Assembly: GCF_003573695.1 (NCBI RefSeq)
Contig: NC_039363.1
Span: 151,622,826 to 151,686,825 of the forward strand
Direction of reading: 5' to 3'
DNA: 64,000 bases
Source: Papaver somniferum
Lineage: Eukaryota; Streptophyta; Magnoliopsida; Ranunculales; Papaveraceae
Under the pieces are notes generated by a model. That model saw only the letters and a list, made by a program, of their open reading frames with translations. It had not been told where the DNA came from and did no database searches. Positions 43,928-56,048 of the stretch are shown here, piece by piece; positions within the stretch are counted from its first letter, which is position 1; each line of letters starts with the position of its first letter. Both the position numbers and the translations under genes were made by a program.

Positions 43928-44704
43928 TGAAAAAACGGGGGTCTAACAACCACACCCAATATTTCTCTTATCAATCTGTATGGACAAACTCCAATATACT
44001 TTGCTAGAGAATCAACTAGACAGTCAGACTCAATCTAGATAAAAGTATATCAAAGAGTTTATATCTCAATCTCTCAATTTGATCTTTACTCAAGCAAATA
44101 GAAATCTGCGAGTCTTTATCAAAGAGAGATAACTTGGATGGTACCAAAGACCAATATCCAAGTGTCAATCAATTTAAATCAACAACCAAAAGGTAGGATA
44201 TTATAATTGATTTAACTTCAACGAACAAACTGTATTATTTAATAAAGATAAACAATATAATGCGGAAATAACACAGACACCAGAATTTTGTTAACGAGGA
44301 AACCTCAAATGCAGAAAAACCCCGGGACCTAGTCCAGATTGAACACACACTGTATTAAGCCGCTACAGACACTATCCTACTCCAAACTAACTTCGGTCTG
44401 GACTTTAATTGAACCCCAACCAATCTCACACTGATCCAAGGTATAGTTATGCTCATACGCCTCTGATCCCAGCAGGATGATACGTACTTGATTCCCTTAG
44501 ATGATCTCACCCACAACTAAGAGTTGCTACGACCCAAAGTCGGAGACTTTAATAAACAAATCTGTATCACACAGAAAAGTCTACGGTAATAGATAAATCC
44601 GTCTCCCACGAATATACCTACGAGTTTTGTTACGTCTTTTGATAAATCAAGGTGAACAAGAACCAATTGATATTCCGGACTTATATTCCCGAAGAACAAC
44701 CTAG
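43928..44704 (-). repeat. Inverted copia LTR fragment G
   Basis: This is the reverse complement of the last 777 bases of the copia LTR family: on the plus strand it begins TGAAAAAACGGGGGTCTAAC. It is cut by the 5' LTR of element C at 44705. C therefore inserted into a G LTR in the opposite orientation; the rest of G should lie beyond the window. Confidence 0.85.
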
Positions 44705-47144
44705 TGTTAGAGCATAGCTCGGTCGACCTCGAATGCGTTGCTATATCAAGCATGTTTGTCAATGTTAGTGATCAAAACTATGAGTCTTGATTTCTACTCT
44801 ATTATAGCTAAGTCTCGGACTAGGATAGAAAAGTGTAATTGAGCTCAAGGACTTCATGGCGATTCATCATACAACGACGAAGATCTACTCAATGATCCAT
44901 TGAACTTCATCAACAAAAAGGTATGTGGAGACTTGAACTTATCTATCACTCAAAAGTCTATCTATTCTATTTCCTACTTCTTAATGAGACAAAAGTCGTA
45001 TGCTATATATACTGGATCATACACATTTGACATTTCGAGCTGAGTATACTCTACTTATCTTTTTCTCAAAATCGTGTGTTGGTAAAGCATTTCGCTTCGA
45101 TCGGGTTTATCTTCACCTAGTGACGAAAGTCATAATATTTCAATCACTTTGAAAATCGCTTTGACGAGAAATAATGTAACAACTATATAACGTCCTCTAA
45201 GAATGTTTCAATGGTTGGAATGAGAGTTTAAGTCTATCTAACCAATGATGGATATAAGCATTGTGTGGTAACACATATGTGCATAAGTCCTATTCCTTAA
45301 TCCGAAGTTTTTGAACTTTGTTGATTGAGAAAAACCGGAGGAATTGGCTTTGGCAAGTCCGTGAACTCAGTTTGCGAACTCAATCCGCGAACTGACGGAA
45401 GTTCTTGTACCGAGAATTTCTGCTGGGATTTCCAAAAACTCGTTTGTGTGTTAAGTCCGCGAACTGGCGGAAGTTCTCGAACCGAGAATTTCTTCTGAGT
45501 TTGGAAAACTCTGCCGGTTATCTTAAGTCCGCGAACTTGTTTGTTAACTTAAGTGGTTATGATCTAAGTATGTGCTCTGAATATGAAACTTAAATTACTA
45601 AGGAATGCTTTATGCAAACCGTGGCTAAAGTTCATGAGCCAATTCAATCGAATCGAATCATCTTTTTTTCAATTGTATCTTGTGTAGTTACATAAGATCT
45701 CATAGCAATTTAACAACTCTATAACTAGTTCATTTGAAGTCAATTGAACTAGTTATGGTGAAGAAGAACAAGGTTAATATGAAAAGATCATATGGTTAAC
45801 CTTTTGGGTTACTATGTTGAACCAACATGTGCGTACACGTTTGGGCATAGTTTTCACGAACCCAGTAAACGTATACCTCAAGTGTGTGTGACAAGCTAAG
45901 TTTTCGATCTAACGGTTGAGATATATTAGCTTGAATATAAATCAGGTTTTCATCTAACGGTGAATATGGATTGCTTTGTAACTAAGGCAAAACCCTGATT
46001 TGAAGACTATATAAAGGAGAATCTAGCATTGGGCTAAACTAATTCCCACACGTTTGTGTGATACTAGTGCGCTAGATAGAGTCGATTCTCCTTTAACCTT
46101 TGGTTTTATTCTTCTAAAACCAGGTTAACGACTTAAAGACTTCATTGGGATTGTGAAGCCAGACCGATACTACTTTTATCGTAGTTGTGTGATCCGATCT
46201 TGCATCTTCTATCGTACGAGTACAATCATATTGATTGTCTTGAGATCGTGAGAGTTCTCCGATAGCCAAGATATAAAAATTAATCACAAACGCCTTCGTC
46301 TCATCGTTTGTGATTCCGCAACATCTTCTTTCGCTAGTCGATTAAGTTTGTTATGAGGTGATTGGTTAATCTAGGATGTTCTTCGGGAATACAAGACCGG
46401 ATTATCAATTGGTTCCTGTTCACCTTGATTATTATCAAAATACGGAATAAAACTTTTAGGGTTTATCTGTGGGAGACAGATTTATCCTTTGATAGAATTT
46501 TCTGCGTGAGACAGATTTATTTATTGTTAATGCCTGTCATTTTGGGTCATAACAACTCTTAGTTGTGGTGAGATCAGCTAAGGGAATCAAGTGCGCAAAA
46601 TCCTGCTGGGATCAGAGGCGTAGGAGTGCAACTGTACCTTGGATCGGTGGGAGACTGATTGGGGTTCAACTATAGTCCATTCCGAAGTTAGTTTGTAGTA
46701 GGATAGTGTCTGTAGAGGTTTAATACAGTGTGTATTCAATCTGGACTAGGTCCCGGGGTTTTGCTGCATTTGCGGTTTCCTCGTTAACAAAACTTCTGGT
46801 GTCTGTTTTATTTCTTTTCCGCATTATATTTTATATAATTGAAATAATATTGTGCGTTAAGATCATCAATTGGAAATCCAACCTTTGGTTATTGATTGAT
46901 ATTGATTGATCCTTGGACATTGGTCTTTGGTACTGTCCAAGTTATTCCATGTGTTTGATTAAAAACTCGCTATTGTTTTAGCTTGAGTAAATCAAAACAA
47001 GTGAGAGATTTTAACTCCTTGAGATACTTTATTCTAGATTGAGTCTGACTGTCTAGTTGATTCTCTAGCAAATTATTTCGGAGTTAGTCCATACAGATTG
47101 GTAATCGAATTATTGGGTGGTGTTGTTAGACCCCCGCCTTTTCA
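44705..47144 (+). repeat. 5' LTR of copia element C
   Basis: Starts TGTTAGAGCATAGCTCGG, ends CGCCTTTTCA, 2440 bp. It matches the 3' LTR so closely in length that 64000 corresponds to 46796. The five bases before it (CCTAG) would be the target duplication; the partner copy is outside the window. Confidence 0.93.
46008..46015 (+). promoter_or_regulatory. TATA box of LTR C (5' copy)
   Basis: TATATAAA in GACTATATAAAGG. The 3' LTR has TACGTAAA at the same place (63211). Confidence 0.65.
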
Positions 47145-47146
47145 AT

Positions 47147-47158
47147 TGGTATCAGAGC
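47147..47158 (+). other. Primer-binding site of element C (initiator tRNA-Met)
   Basis: TGGTATCAGAGC, two bases after the LTR end, as in element A. Confidence 0.92.
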
Positions 47159-47367
47159 AGGCAAACACGTTAAAGACCTTATAAGTCTATGTTTGTAGCG
47201 ATCTGATGATGGACGAGCCTATCTCTGACAATGCACAAGTTAAAAAAATTACCAGATGTTTCTCAAAGCTTGAATTCACCTGAGAGAACTGTCACATCTG
47301 GGTCAATATCTAAACAAATCATGATGTAGAAACTGTTGATAACTGGGAAACTCTCCTAGAAGAACAG

Positions 47368-47820
47368 TTGGATGAACTTTCTGACGAAGGTGACTCAGAT
47401 ATTGATAGAGATGTTGATGAGGAAGTCTCAGAGTATGTTAAGTTTTTGGATTCATTGAAAATGAAGAAGATTTCAACTTCTCATGTCACAGCTCTTCTGA
47501 CTCCTCTCTGTCGAGAAAACAAGAAATTGAAAAGGAGTTACGAAGGTCTTTATGGTCGGAATCGCTCTTGCGAATTAGTCCTCAAAGATTCCGTGGAAAA
47601 CCTGAGTAGAAAGTCACTTGAATGTGATCGTGTTTATCAAAAATACTTCTTGTTAGAAGAGAAACTTGCAGAAATTGAAACTAGGATTAACTTCCAGCAA
47701 GCAAGTTTCGATGACAGAGAAAACGCTTATCTCGCTCGAGAAAAACGCCTCGAGGCTGATTTAGCTGTTGCTCTTGATAAAATCAAGATTTTGGAAGATG
47801 ACTTGAAAGTTCAATACTAG
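47368..47820 (+). CDS. Gag N-terminal/coiled-coil part (element C)
   Basis: The 150-residue frame begins with an acidic stretch (DELSDEGDSDIDRDVDEE), then a helical, charged region with LTPLCRENKKLKRSYEGLYG and LAREKRLEADLAVALDKIKI, which looks like a long coiled coil. It resembles the gag remnant of element A in place and composition. It ends in a stop at 47818; frameshifted sequence leads to the zinc knuckle at 48030. The real start may lie upstream near 47208 (ATGATGGACGAGCC). Gag builds the particle. Confidence 0.7.
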   Translation: MDELSDEGDSDIDRDVDEEVSEYVKFLDSLKMKKISTSHVTALLTPLCRENKKLKRSYEGLYGRNRSCELVLKDSVENLSRKSLECDRVYQKYFLLEEKLAEIETRINFQQASFDDRENAYLAREKRLEADLAVALDKIKILEDDLKVQY

Positions 47821-48029
47821 TTCAAGCAAATTAAACACTATGGTAGGATCAAGTATAAATCATCGTGATACGCGAGGATTGGGATATAAGTACTAGCAAA
47901 GAGGTAAAATTTGTAAAGGCTAGTGATTCTTCTCAACAAAAGGTTTCCACTGATGGAAAAAGTGAAATACCTTGACCAGCAGTTAAGGTTCAAAAGAGCA
48001 AAGTATATCAACCTCCAAAACCAGTATAC

Positions 48030-48276
48030 ATGAATCCGAGTAAGAACGTTCCTTATATTTGTCATTATTGTGGAAACAAAGGTCACCTGGAAAGGAGATG
48101 TCGTTTTCATATAAAGAATGAAAAACTTCATGATATTCTTGTTTGGGGGTCAAAAGAAGTGATTAAACCAGGATCATATGTTAAGGCTAACACTCTTGAC
48201 ATTACGGGTTGTAAACGTCCAACCTTTAGGCAAAGGAATCAGTGCTGTGATAATCCTAGATTTGCATATAATCGTC
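48030..48276 (+). CDS. Gag nucleocapsid part with CCHC knuckle (element C), split by D
   Basis: VPYICHYCGNKGHLERRC is a perfect CX2CX4HX4C RNA-binding knuckle at about 48051-48102. The frame continues to 48276, where the LTR of element D begins; any residues after that are LTR-encoded. The same frame resumes at 58872 after D, with the target duplication at the junction, so the split is due to D alone. Confidence 0.88.
48272..48276. repeat. Target-site duplication of element D, left copy
   Basis: TCGTC before TGTTGATGG at 48277. The right copy at 58872-58876 is ACGTC, with one mismatch. Confidence 0.8.
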
Positions 48277-48642
48277 TGTTGATGGTGGATTTTTATTTAA
48301 GGCTAAAATTGTAAAAGCCTAATTTAATATGCTGACATCCTGTAAAGGATAAATCCATTTGAGTGATGAATACTTCTTCACTTTATTAATTCACCTAGAA
48401 TGGAGCATGTGGCAACAATCCTTGTGAATTAAATACACCCAGAATGGAGCATGCAGCAACAATCCCGATTTTCTGTGGATTTATAGCATTATTAATTAAT
48501 GCTTTATTATCCTGTATTCCTGTGTTGTTCCCGGGAACCCTCACTATTGGTGCGGCATGAGGACGAGTGTTGCTCCTAACAGAGTAACACGAATCTCCGA
48601 GTGTCAATAGTGAGGCATGCACGAAATTACCGTACAGGCTAT

Positions 48643-48751
48643 CTCTCGGTGTGTTATACTAGCCCGATTGAGTAAAGTCTCTCGGTATGTTATACTAGCC
48701 CGATTGAGCATTTCTCTCGGTGTGTTATACTATCCCGATTGAGTATAATTT
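48643..48751. repeat. 35-36-bp tandem triplet in LTR D
   Basis: CTCTCGGTGTGTTATACTA-type units at 48643, 48679 and 48714, each ending CCCGATTGAG. The 3' LTR has the matching triplet at 56672-56775. Confidence 0.88.
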
Positions 48752-50451
48752 GGACTGCCCGGGCCAGTCTCAGAAATAGTCATGACCACGCAGGTTGGCC
48801 GCATGATTTGATAGCCTATACGATCTTCAGTAGGAGCAGACTATCACCACAATGACCACCATCGGCCCAGGTTATGCCTTGGCTGGTCGAACGCATGCCT
48901 TGCCCCCAAATAGCCACCAAACACCAGCCCTGAAGGGGGATGGTCGAGCAGGTATGGAGTGGCTAGCATGCTCAAGATTGTCAAAAACAGTCTCAAAAGA
49001 GGTCGCGACCGTCCAACTTCGCAGGAACGGTTGGACGGCTTGGATTGTCCTTCGATCAATTGGTGAAATGTTGGCACGCCCATTGGCGGGCCCACTTTCC
49101 ACCTATCTGATCGGTTCTCTCATGGCCAAGCTATGGAGCAATGAATGATTGACCAAAGCATGGTTTCCTGATGCTTTTAAAACCGTGAAATTCTACTATT
49201 TGATCACGACAATCCAACTTCGCAAGCATGGTTGGATGGCTTAGATCACACCCAGGACCGTGGAGCAAGTACACACATGCTCACCGCTGGCCCAATGAGG
49301 TTCCCACACGATCGTCCTCCTCAAAGGAGGAGCGCACAAAACCGATCGGTTGAATTTGCTAGCTCACAACCGATCCAAAACACTAATTAGGGCGGCATGA
49401 CTCATGTGTCGCAAATCGACCACGAGCATCCATCTTTGCAAGATTGGACGGAGGGTGTAGATATAGATTAAAAGGGTCCCGAGCATGCCAACACGGTCAC
49501 CATAGGCCCGTCTATAGGCATGACCGATCGTCCAAGGCCGGCCAAGGCCGAACGCCTCGGTTTGTGCGCCCAAAGGTGGCATGTCACGCCCCTTTAAGGA
49601 ATCCTTTGCGACACAAGATTCTTATTGAAAACAGATCTCGACCACTCCTCTTCGTCGGCCGAATCGAGTGGTTTAGATCGCACCTTCGAGAGACGAGCTA
49701 GCATGGGCGTGAATACCGATAAGCCGTCTCCATGCAGGACCAATCGGTCCCACCAGAATTGCCCCCTAAGCTCAAATTTGATCGGGCTGAAAATGGGTGC
49801 TTGCGCACCTCCTAAACCCTAATCCAACGGTCGCAGATGAGGGTCGCAAGCCATCTCGTCCGTCCAACTTCTCTAGCTTGGACGGACGGCGTAGGATAGG
49901 AGTTAGACGACCAGTGAGGCATCACCATGATCACCTTCCGCCACTCTTCCGCATGGAGTGATCGGCCAAGTCATGGCTCGCCCATGCATCCTCGAAAAGG
50001 TCACTCGAAGATGGCTGGACATGATGCTATTTTGAGATGCTTAATTCATGACTTACTCCGTTAAGCTTTAAAACAGCGATGCTTCATGCATATTGAATAT
50101 ATTCGATGCATTACATGCGTAGAATACACACGATATTTTATAAATATCGACTTCCCAAATAACTTAGTTATTTAACCTAACATCACATGTTACTTCTTGT
50201 GGGTCCCGTGATCCACAAACTCGAGACATCAATCATGTCACAAACTGGGGGATACTTACTGGGGTATTGGTCTGGCGGTTTACCGCGTGCAGCGTGCAAC
50301 GCACAAGAACGTGTCAGGAAGACATGGACGGTTAGCGATGATGGGAGAAGTGGGAAAAACTAATCGTAGGAAACTAACACACGACCCCACTATCCCATCA
50401 CTCCACTTCCTCCACTTCCCGCGAGAGACGAGGGTTATGCGCAATGGCTTG

Positions 50452-50459
50452 TATAAATA
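50452..50459 (+). promoter_or_regulatory. TATA box of LTR D (5' copy)
   Basis: TATAAATA in GGCTTGTATAAATAGG, about 370 bases before the LTR end, as in B. Confidence 0.75.
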
Positions 50460-50831
50460 GGTTCTCTTCCCTATTTCCAAGACAAGACAGAAACGAAGTG
50501 TTAATACAACGTATTCAAACACCCAGAGCCTGCTTGCATTATTTGCAATCTTTTTCATCTTTCTAAGACAAGTTATAAACAGCCAACACCTTCACACTCT
50601 CAACACCTTATTCGCTTCCCTCCCTAAGATCAACCCCATCTCCTTCACTTTGTGACTGAAGCAAGTCTAGAACGACCATTTCTTGGATTAGGCCACAATT
50701 GTAAAGATTGATCTCTCGAATCAGAAAGCACTCATGTGCAATGCATTTGTTTACGGTTTAGATTCATTTCTCATCCACACACACCCCAAAATTACCAAAA
50801 CCTGCAGAAATAGTTTTCACTCATAAACAAT

Positions 50832-50849
50832 TGGCGACCACGGTGGGAG
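50832..50849 (+). other. Primer-binding site of element D
   Basis: TGGCGACCACGGTGGGAG, two bases after the LTR end, with the same offset as in B. Confidence 0.75.
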
Positions 50850-50984
50850 GTTAATCTCTCGGTTGCAAAAAAAACTCAATTCCTCAATATCCGTTCAATT
50901 CCTCTCAATTTCGAAGGGGTAGATCTTAGATCCAATTCAATCATTAACCTATTCGTTTTTCACCGATCCCGATTTTTATCTCCC

Positions 50985-51957
50985 AATGTATTCTCGCCCG
51001 CTAGATTCTTCGGAGGCCATGGATAATTCGGGAATCATCGAAAGTGTGGCTAGGATGTTGGTGGATGTCCGCAAATCAAGATGGTATCGCTAGAAGGCAG
51101 AGCGAGACATTCTGCCTTTTGAACGATATAACATCCCAATTACAAGAAGGCTCGGCAAGCATTTACCCGGGAAGTATCACACATGGTGTAAGAAACGCTG
51201 AATCCTTATCTGGAAGCCTCGTTATTACTAGCGGAGATGCAGAAAGAGCGCGTAGCCACAGGGGACTCAGGAGAGACGACAAGCATGATCCAGCTGGCAA
51301 TGAAGACTCGAGACAACTCGACTTGTCAGAGATACCACAACGCTTGACGGATAAAGAAAATAAGCCTGCGGCTTACGAAGCCTTGCTAGAAGATTTATAT
51401 CTCAAAGCCCTTGACGAAGTTCAGAAGGCTGCCCAATCCGCAACAACTTTTCATCCAAGTGAAGAAATGCTTGAGGAGGGAGAAATCAATCAAAGAAACT
51501 GCGAATACAGGGGCTGGGAGCGTTCAACTCATTCACCCAACAATGATGTTATTGCCAATATGACGCCTTCTGTGTTCAGGCAAAGCCGCCCGGCTAAGCG
51601 GGCCGCGGATATGATAACACACGCTGGTTTTCCAACTCCCTTTCCGAAGCGTGCTTCACATCAAAACCAAAGAGAGGATTCAGGACGTCCGCTAGCGCAA
51701 GAAAATCTAGACTCAAGATATCTGCATTTCCCGTATCCAATGAAGAAGATTTTGGAGTTACTGGAGGCATGGGTACGAGAAGGATAAGTGAAACTGCCGT
51801 CTGTGTAGCGTCCGCCGACTAATCAAGAAATGGCAGACCCGAGGTATTGTCATTATCACCGATTTCTTCACCACCCTACCAGTGAATGCAACGCCTTGAA
51901 GCGCATTGTTCAGGAGAAGCTTAATCCAGAAAAGCTGCTTTCCCCCTCCGAAAATTA
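50985..51957 (+). pseudogene. Gag (element D)
   Basis: An ATG at 50985 opens a frame with MDNSGIIESVARMLVDVR that shifts near 51080 into the 247-residue frame of 51044-51787. That frame is acidic and Ser/Arg-rich with LLEDLYLKALDEVQKAAQSA. After a stop near 51786, QEMADPRYCHYHRFLHHPTS and ECNALKRIVQEKL match the conserved end of Tat-type gag (YC.YH....H.T..C..L). The capsid core is largely missing. The frame decays after 51957, and pol does not follow. Confidence 0.75.
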
Positions 51958-52406
51958 GCGCGTACACTCTTCTTGAAGAAGGTATCCGGAAATACTTATT
52001 TTCATGCGAACGAAGTTTCAGAGGACAAGTAAGTTCTATCAGACAATTTTACGAGAAAAGATAGTTTTAGAATCTACTGGGGACTTGGCGTCCCACGCTG
52101 AGAAAGAGATTCGATGATGCAAATCACCTTAAACATCATGCTTATTCATGAGTTCCTTTTCACACGATGTTTGCAATTTTGTATAACATGTACAATATCG
52201 TTAGAATAGCCACATTATTCATAACCAAGATGCAAATTCCTCTCAAAAATAATCTCTTTCAAAAGTCATTCATAAAACTATCTCAAAATAAACCAATTCA
52301 AGAACCCAACCACCTATTAGGTCAAGACCTAAAATCAAGTTGTGAAAGGAAATCCTCGCATCACTCAAAATCACATAAAAAAGCATAAGTAGGCGGCGCA
52401 AGCCAT

Positions 52407-53303
52407 TCAAGGAAAGTCTTTCAGCAGTAACTCGTCCTTCTGAGAGAAGGCAACTTTCATGTTCTGGAGGGCGGCCTGCTTCAACTTCAACTCATTAGAC
52501 AACCTATCGATCTCTTCCTCTTGGCGAGCAATGCAGTCTGCAGAAGGGATTTCACGCATCTCACCTTGCAGCTTCTGAAGCTTCTCAATTTCAGAGAACC
52601 CTTTGTAAAACCAAGGAGCGTTGAACTCGTATTGTTTGAACACATCCCGATGGAACTCCCAGTTGGAGATCATCTCTTCCGTATCCGAGCGGCCAGTTGC
52701 GACGCGCATACCGTGGATGGTGGATAAAGTCTATTCAACACGTTTGACTAATGGGAAGCGACTCTTAAGTTTTCTGGTAGTAGCAATATGGTCGTGCTTC
52801 TTCCATATTTCGGTATACAATTCCTCGTACTTGGTCGGCACACTAAATCCTCCAACCAGCACGTGACCCGTATAAGGGACGTCGAAAGGAAGCTCGAAGA
52901 AATCTCCAGGAAGAACGGGTTGCATCACCAACACTTCACCATTCAAACAAGCCTTGTCAGCTGCATGAGATTTTTTGGAGGAAGCTACCGAGATTTCCTT
53001 ATCAGTTGCAGGAGCTTGTTCAATTGCAGGGGATTCTTTAGAAGAAGCCACCTCAACAATCGCGGATTTTGTCTCTCTTGCGTTCCTCACGATGTTCGTT
53101 TTACCCTGGAGGGTGATTTCTGCTACGGTTTCATCTACAAGATCACTGAAGCATTCAGACTCCTTAGCGCTCTGGAAGATACTTCCTTCATCGCTGACCG
53201 AGTTTTCATCATCCTTGTCATTATCTTCAAGAGGGTCAGTATCACCGGACTTCTCATTATGATTACGTGCCAACCTCGTAAAAATATTTACTTTTGGGAT
53301 CCC
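52407..53303 (-). pseudogene. Antisense gene, exon encoding the C-terminal region (element D)
   Basis: The minus-strand exon starts at 53303 after an acceptor CAG. It encodes a long acidic, Ser-rich region (DPLEDNDKDDENSVSDEGS), then a conserved block with LPFDVPYTGHVLVGGFSVPT and KYEELYTEIWKKHDHIAT. After one TAG at 52731-52733 the same frame continues with SNWEFHRDVFKQYEFNAPWF and a coiled coil ending in KDELLLKDFP. The block with LYTEIW and HIAT also occurs in the antisense ORF of element B. Its function is unknown. Confidence 0.7.
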
Positions 53304-53388
53304 CTGATCACGAGCAAGAATTACTTTTAGCAAAGATTACTCAAGATGAACAAAAACTAGGGGATCAGAAGAAAGAAGTCTGAAATAC
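53304..53388 (-). other. 85-bp intron of the antisense gene (element D)
   Basis: On the minus strand the donor ATGCAG/GTATTT lies at 53389/53388 and the acceptor GATCAG/GGGATC at 53304/53303. Removing it joins the frame of the mobile-domain exon to the C-terminal exon in phase. The size and borders fit a normal plant intron. This is a prediction from splice consensus and frame continuity. Confidence 0.65.
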
Positions 53389-54582
53389 CTGCATATGAGA
53401 GGAATTAAAGACCACGGGGCCGCACGCTTTCTTCTTGGCCTGGGGACTGCAGCCAGTAGTATCAGCCCTGGTTCGTTTACCTGGAAGCGACTTTAGACGT
53501 TTGAAATTCTTCAAAATCTCAGGAGACGGATCATCGCGGAAAATTGTTGCAACTTCGTCAGAAAACGATTGGAAAGTTAACAGCTGACCCATCCATAAGT
53601 CATTATACTTAGAGGTTTCCACTGGCCTTCTTACGATGGACAAGAAAGAAAAACTCTGCTCTAGTGTAAATATGTCAGCGTTGACAATAGATGGAACAAC
53701 ATCCTTTGAAGGCAATGGTGGATGACGGATTGGAACACCCTAGTCAAATCCCATTTGGTGTGCAGCTCTATCAATATTATAGGGAACGACACTAAGGACT
53801 TCGTCAAAAAGAGATGGGATGTATCCCGACATACAGCTTCGCAAGAAGATGGCTTCTCCGGGACTCATGGTTTTCCCTGCGGGTAACAGAATACCGGAAG
53901 TGGTGGTACAAGTTTCTGGCTGAGCCACAGAAGGATGGACCAGTCCCCATGGGAGGAAATCTATGGCGTACACATTATCAAGAAAATCAACAAGTCTCGA
54001 CCCGAGTTTTGGACGTCTATTCTGCCAACGGAGTATTCTCGAACCACCGTACAAACTGGGAAGTGAAGTTACGGGGACAGGAGCGTAACCCTTGAAGTGT
54101 TCCCATAGACACGCCTGAAGGAAAGCGACATGGATGTGCGATTCCACTTTCTTGTACCCGTTAGAAGCGTACATTTCTACCGCCAAAGCATCCAGATGAC
54201 AATACAATGATCCAAGGAATAAGGATCCCAAAGAGAGGACTACACCTTTTGCCAACTTTATAGCAAATATGACGAGATCGCTTCTTATAGTCTTCTTTCC
54301 AGAACCGTCATCGAAGATGTCCCTAGACATCCATAAAGACAGGAATGCAACTACGCTGAGATCGTTGTTCAAAGCTTGACTCGGCCTTGGTGTTTTGGGA
54401 GACCATTCAGATACCCACCAAGTGTAAAAACACTTCGTGTTCTTTTTCTGTTGCTCGTACTCACCCACCTTCTGAAGTATGGCATTGTATACAACATTTT
54501 CTTCGGTGGATAGTTCGTAGTAAAGATTTCCATCAATAGGGAGGCTCATCAACACAGCCACGCTTTCCAAGGTGACAGTCAT
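53389..54582 (-). pseudogene. Antisense gene, plant-mobile-domain-like exon (element D)
   Basis: The frame opens MTVTLESVAVLMSLPIDGN, preceded in frame by CRWGE, matching the start of the plant mobile domain (WGEMT.TLEDVA.L.GLP.DG). Further matches are LGSLFLGSLYCHLDALAVEM and AFLQACLWEHFKGYAPVPV. A single TAG at 53740-53742 follows HQMGFD; the same frame continues to the donor at 53388. Proteins with this domain occur as host regulators and in transposons, including antisense ORFs of Tat elements. I infer that this is the transposon form. Confidence 0.68.
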
Positions 54583-54763
54583 TTCTCCCCACCTACATAT
54601 AGTTTTCTGAGTAGAAGGACGTCATCGGGAAATGAAGGTGATTAAGCATGGAGCGTCTTTTTTAATATGAAGAGTTGCAGACGCCATGACCGCATCAATG
54701 ATTTGCGCCTTAGTCAAGTTATCTTTGATACGCTCATTGCTCAACATGCACCTCATCTATCCT

Positions 54764-55066
54764 TCATAAGAGCTCAGCGGAGTTTGACAAATCTTTAAGC
54801 CAATAGGAGAAGGTGGATATTCTTTTTTTCTGGAGATAAAGTCTAATCACATATGCTAGATAAAACAACAGAGCAACCTCTTCATCTTCCGAACCTGGAA
54901 GCAGGATTATTTTATGGCCTGGATGTTTCCTGATATTTGGGAAAGAGACAGTGAACATCTCATCGTCTATATTCGGCATATCTTTGGAGTTGTCGACACC
55001 TCCCGATTTGGCAGCAGCATTATCTCCAGCGACGTTTTAGCGGGATCCTCTTTGCTCATTCTCAAA
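54764..55066 (-). pseudogene. Antisense gene, N-terminal coding part (element D)
   Basis: An ATG at about 55066 opens MSKEDPAKTSLE; a one-base shift then reaches the frame with AAAKSGGVDNSKDM and MPNIDDEMFTVSFPNIRKHP, GSEDEEVALLFYLAYVIRLY. A stop after SNSAELL at 54764 and broken sequence to 54582 separate it from the mobile-domain exon. Whether an intron or mutation explains the gap cannot be decided. Confidence 0.5.
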
Positions 55067-55179
55067 TAACTACAATAAGATGAAATGGAAAAAGTCACTA
55101 TGCAGGGAGAAATATGGGTGTTAACGGTCGAGGCGGTTAAAAAAAATATCTTTTTCGTGGAGCACATGACCACGGCCAG

Positions 55180-55570
55180 TGAAGCATGCTCCCTTGACCG
55201 TGGAAGAAACATGCACAGGCGGGTCCCACGTTCGAAGCAGGCGCAACAGCCCCATGTTCAAGCAAAGCAGGCACGAGGCCGGTATTCAACAGGCACAACA
55301 GCCCGTCGATCAGGCAAAGCCTCCAATCGAGCAGGCATGGAACCACGATTCGAATGAAGCAAGGGTCACGCAAGCAAGGCTGGTTTTGGATCATGCAAGC
55401 AAGACTGGCACTGGGTCACGCGAGCAAGGCCGACGTTCAGTCCAAGCAGGCACAACAGCCTGAGCCAAGCAGGCACAGGACAAGATCAAAGCAAGCATGG
55501 AGCCGACGTCCGACCGAATCAGGCATAGTGGGAGCGTCGTTCAATCAAGCATGTATAGTGGGCCCACATT
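55180..55570. repeat. Degenerate CAAGCAGGCAC repeats in element D
   Basis: Short motifs (AAGCAGGCACAACAGCC, AAGCAAGCATGG) recur irregularly. Overlapping open frames on both strands (55085-55584) come from this composition and are not called as genes. The region would be an intron or leader of the antisense gene. Confidence 0.6.
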
Positions 55571-55921
55571 CGTACGAATCATGACACGGTTTTATATGAG
55601 CAATTATTCATGGAAATCGTGTCTACGGAGTCTAAGCTGGGGGTTTCATCAAATTATAACCTAAGGTTAGGTTTTGCATGCAAAAAAGAAAAAAAAAGGA
55701 GCAAAAGACAATATATTCATGAGATTCATGGCTTGATTTAATAAGCAACCCTAGCAATATCGTCGGTTTTGCTATCAATTTCGGCGGAGGAACCAATCAT
55801 GGTATGACTTGCAAAAGGTTTCATCTACAATGGGATAATTCTCTCAAGGGCAAAAAAAAAGTGTACCTGAGAAATTAGGGTTTGCAAAACAAAAACAAAA
55901 CAAAAAAAAACGGGACGCTTA

Positions 55922-55923
55922 CC
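55922..55923 (-). other. Splice donor of the antisense leader (element D)
   Basis: On the minus strand CAG/GTAAGC follows a GC-rich leader with GCCGCCGCC and GTCGCCGTCGG. It lies 134 bases after the TATA box, close to the 144 bases in element E. Confidence 0.6.
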
Positions 55924-56048
55924 TGCTGACGGACGGCGGCGGCGAGCTCCGACGGCGACGTGATCGGCGGCGGCAAGAAGCTGCGAGCGGGAGGAGATGA
56001 CCGAGCGGGAGAAAAAGAAATAATAATAGAAAAAAGGGGGTCGGACCC

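Larger units (their letters stand above)
48277..50829 (+). repeat. 5' LTR of element D
   Basis: Starts TGTTGATGGTGGATTTTT, ends CATAAACA, 2553 bp. The middle is GC-richer and has repeated motifs such as GTCCAACTTCGCA and GGTCGCAAGCC. Short ORFs inside (for example 48852-49148 and 49444-49701) are present in both LTRs only as repeat-derived frames and have no protein-family character. Confidence 0.92.

Noticed and set aside
48852..49148. ORFs inside the LTRs of D, repeated at 56881-57063
   Set aside because: They are in the LTR, differ in length between the two LTRs, and have no known domain.
52788..53330. 180-residue plus-strand ORF in element D
   Set aside because: It is the complement of the antisense gene's C-terminal exon, whose minus-strand frame is conserved with element B. 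The plus frame is a shadow.
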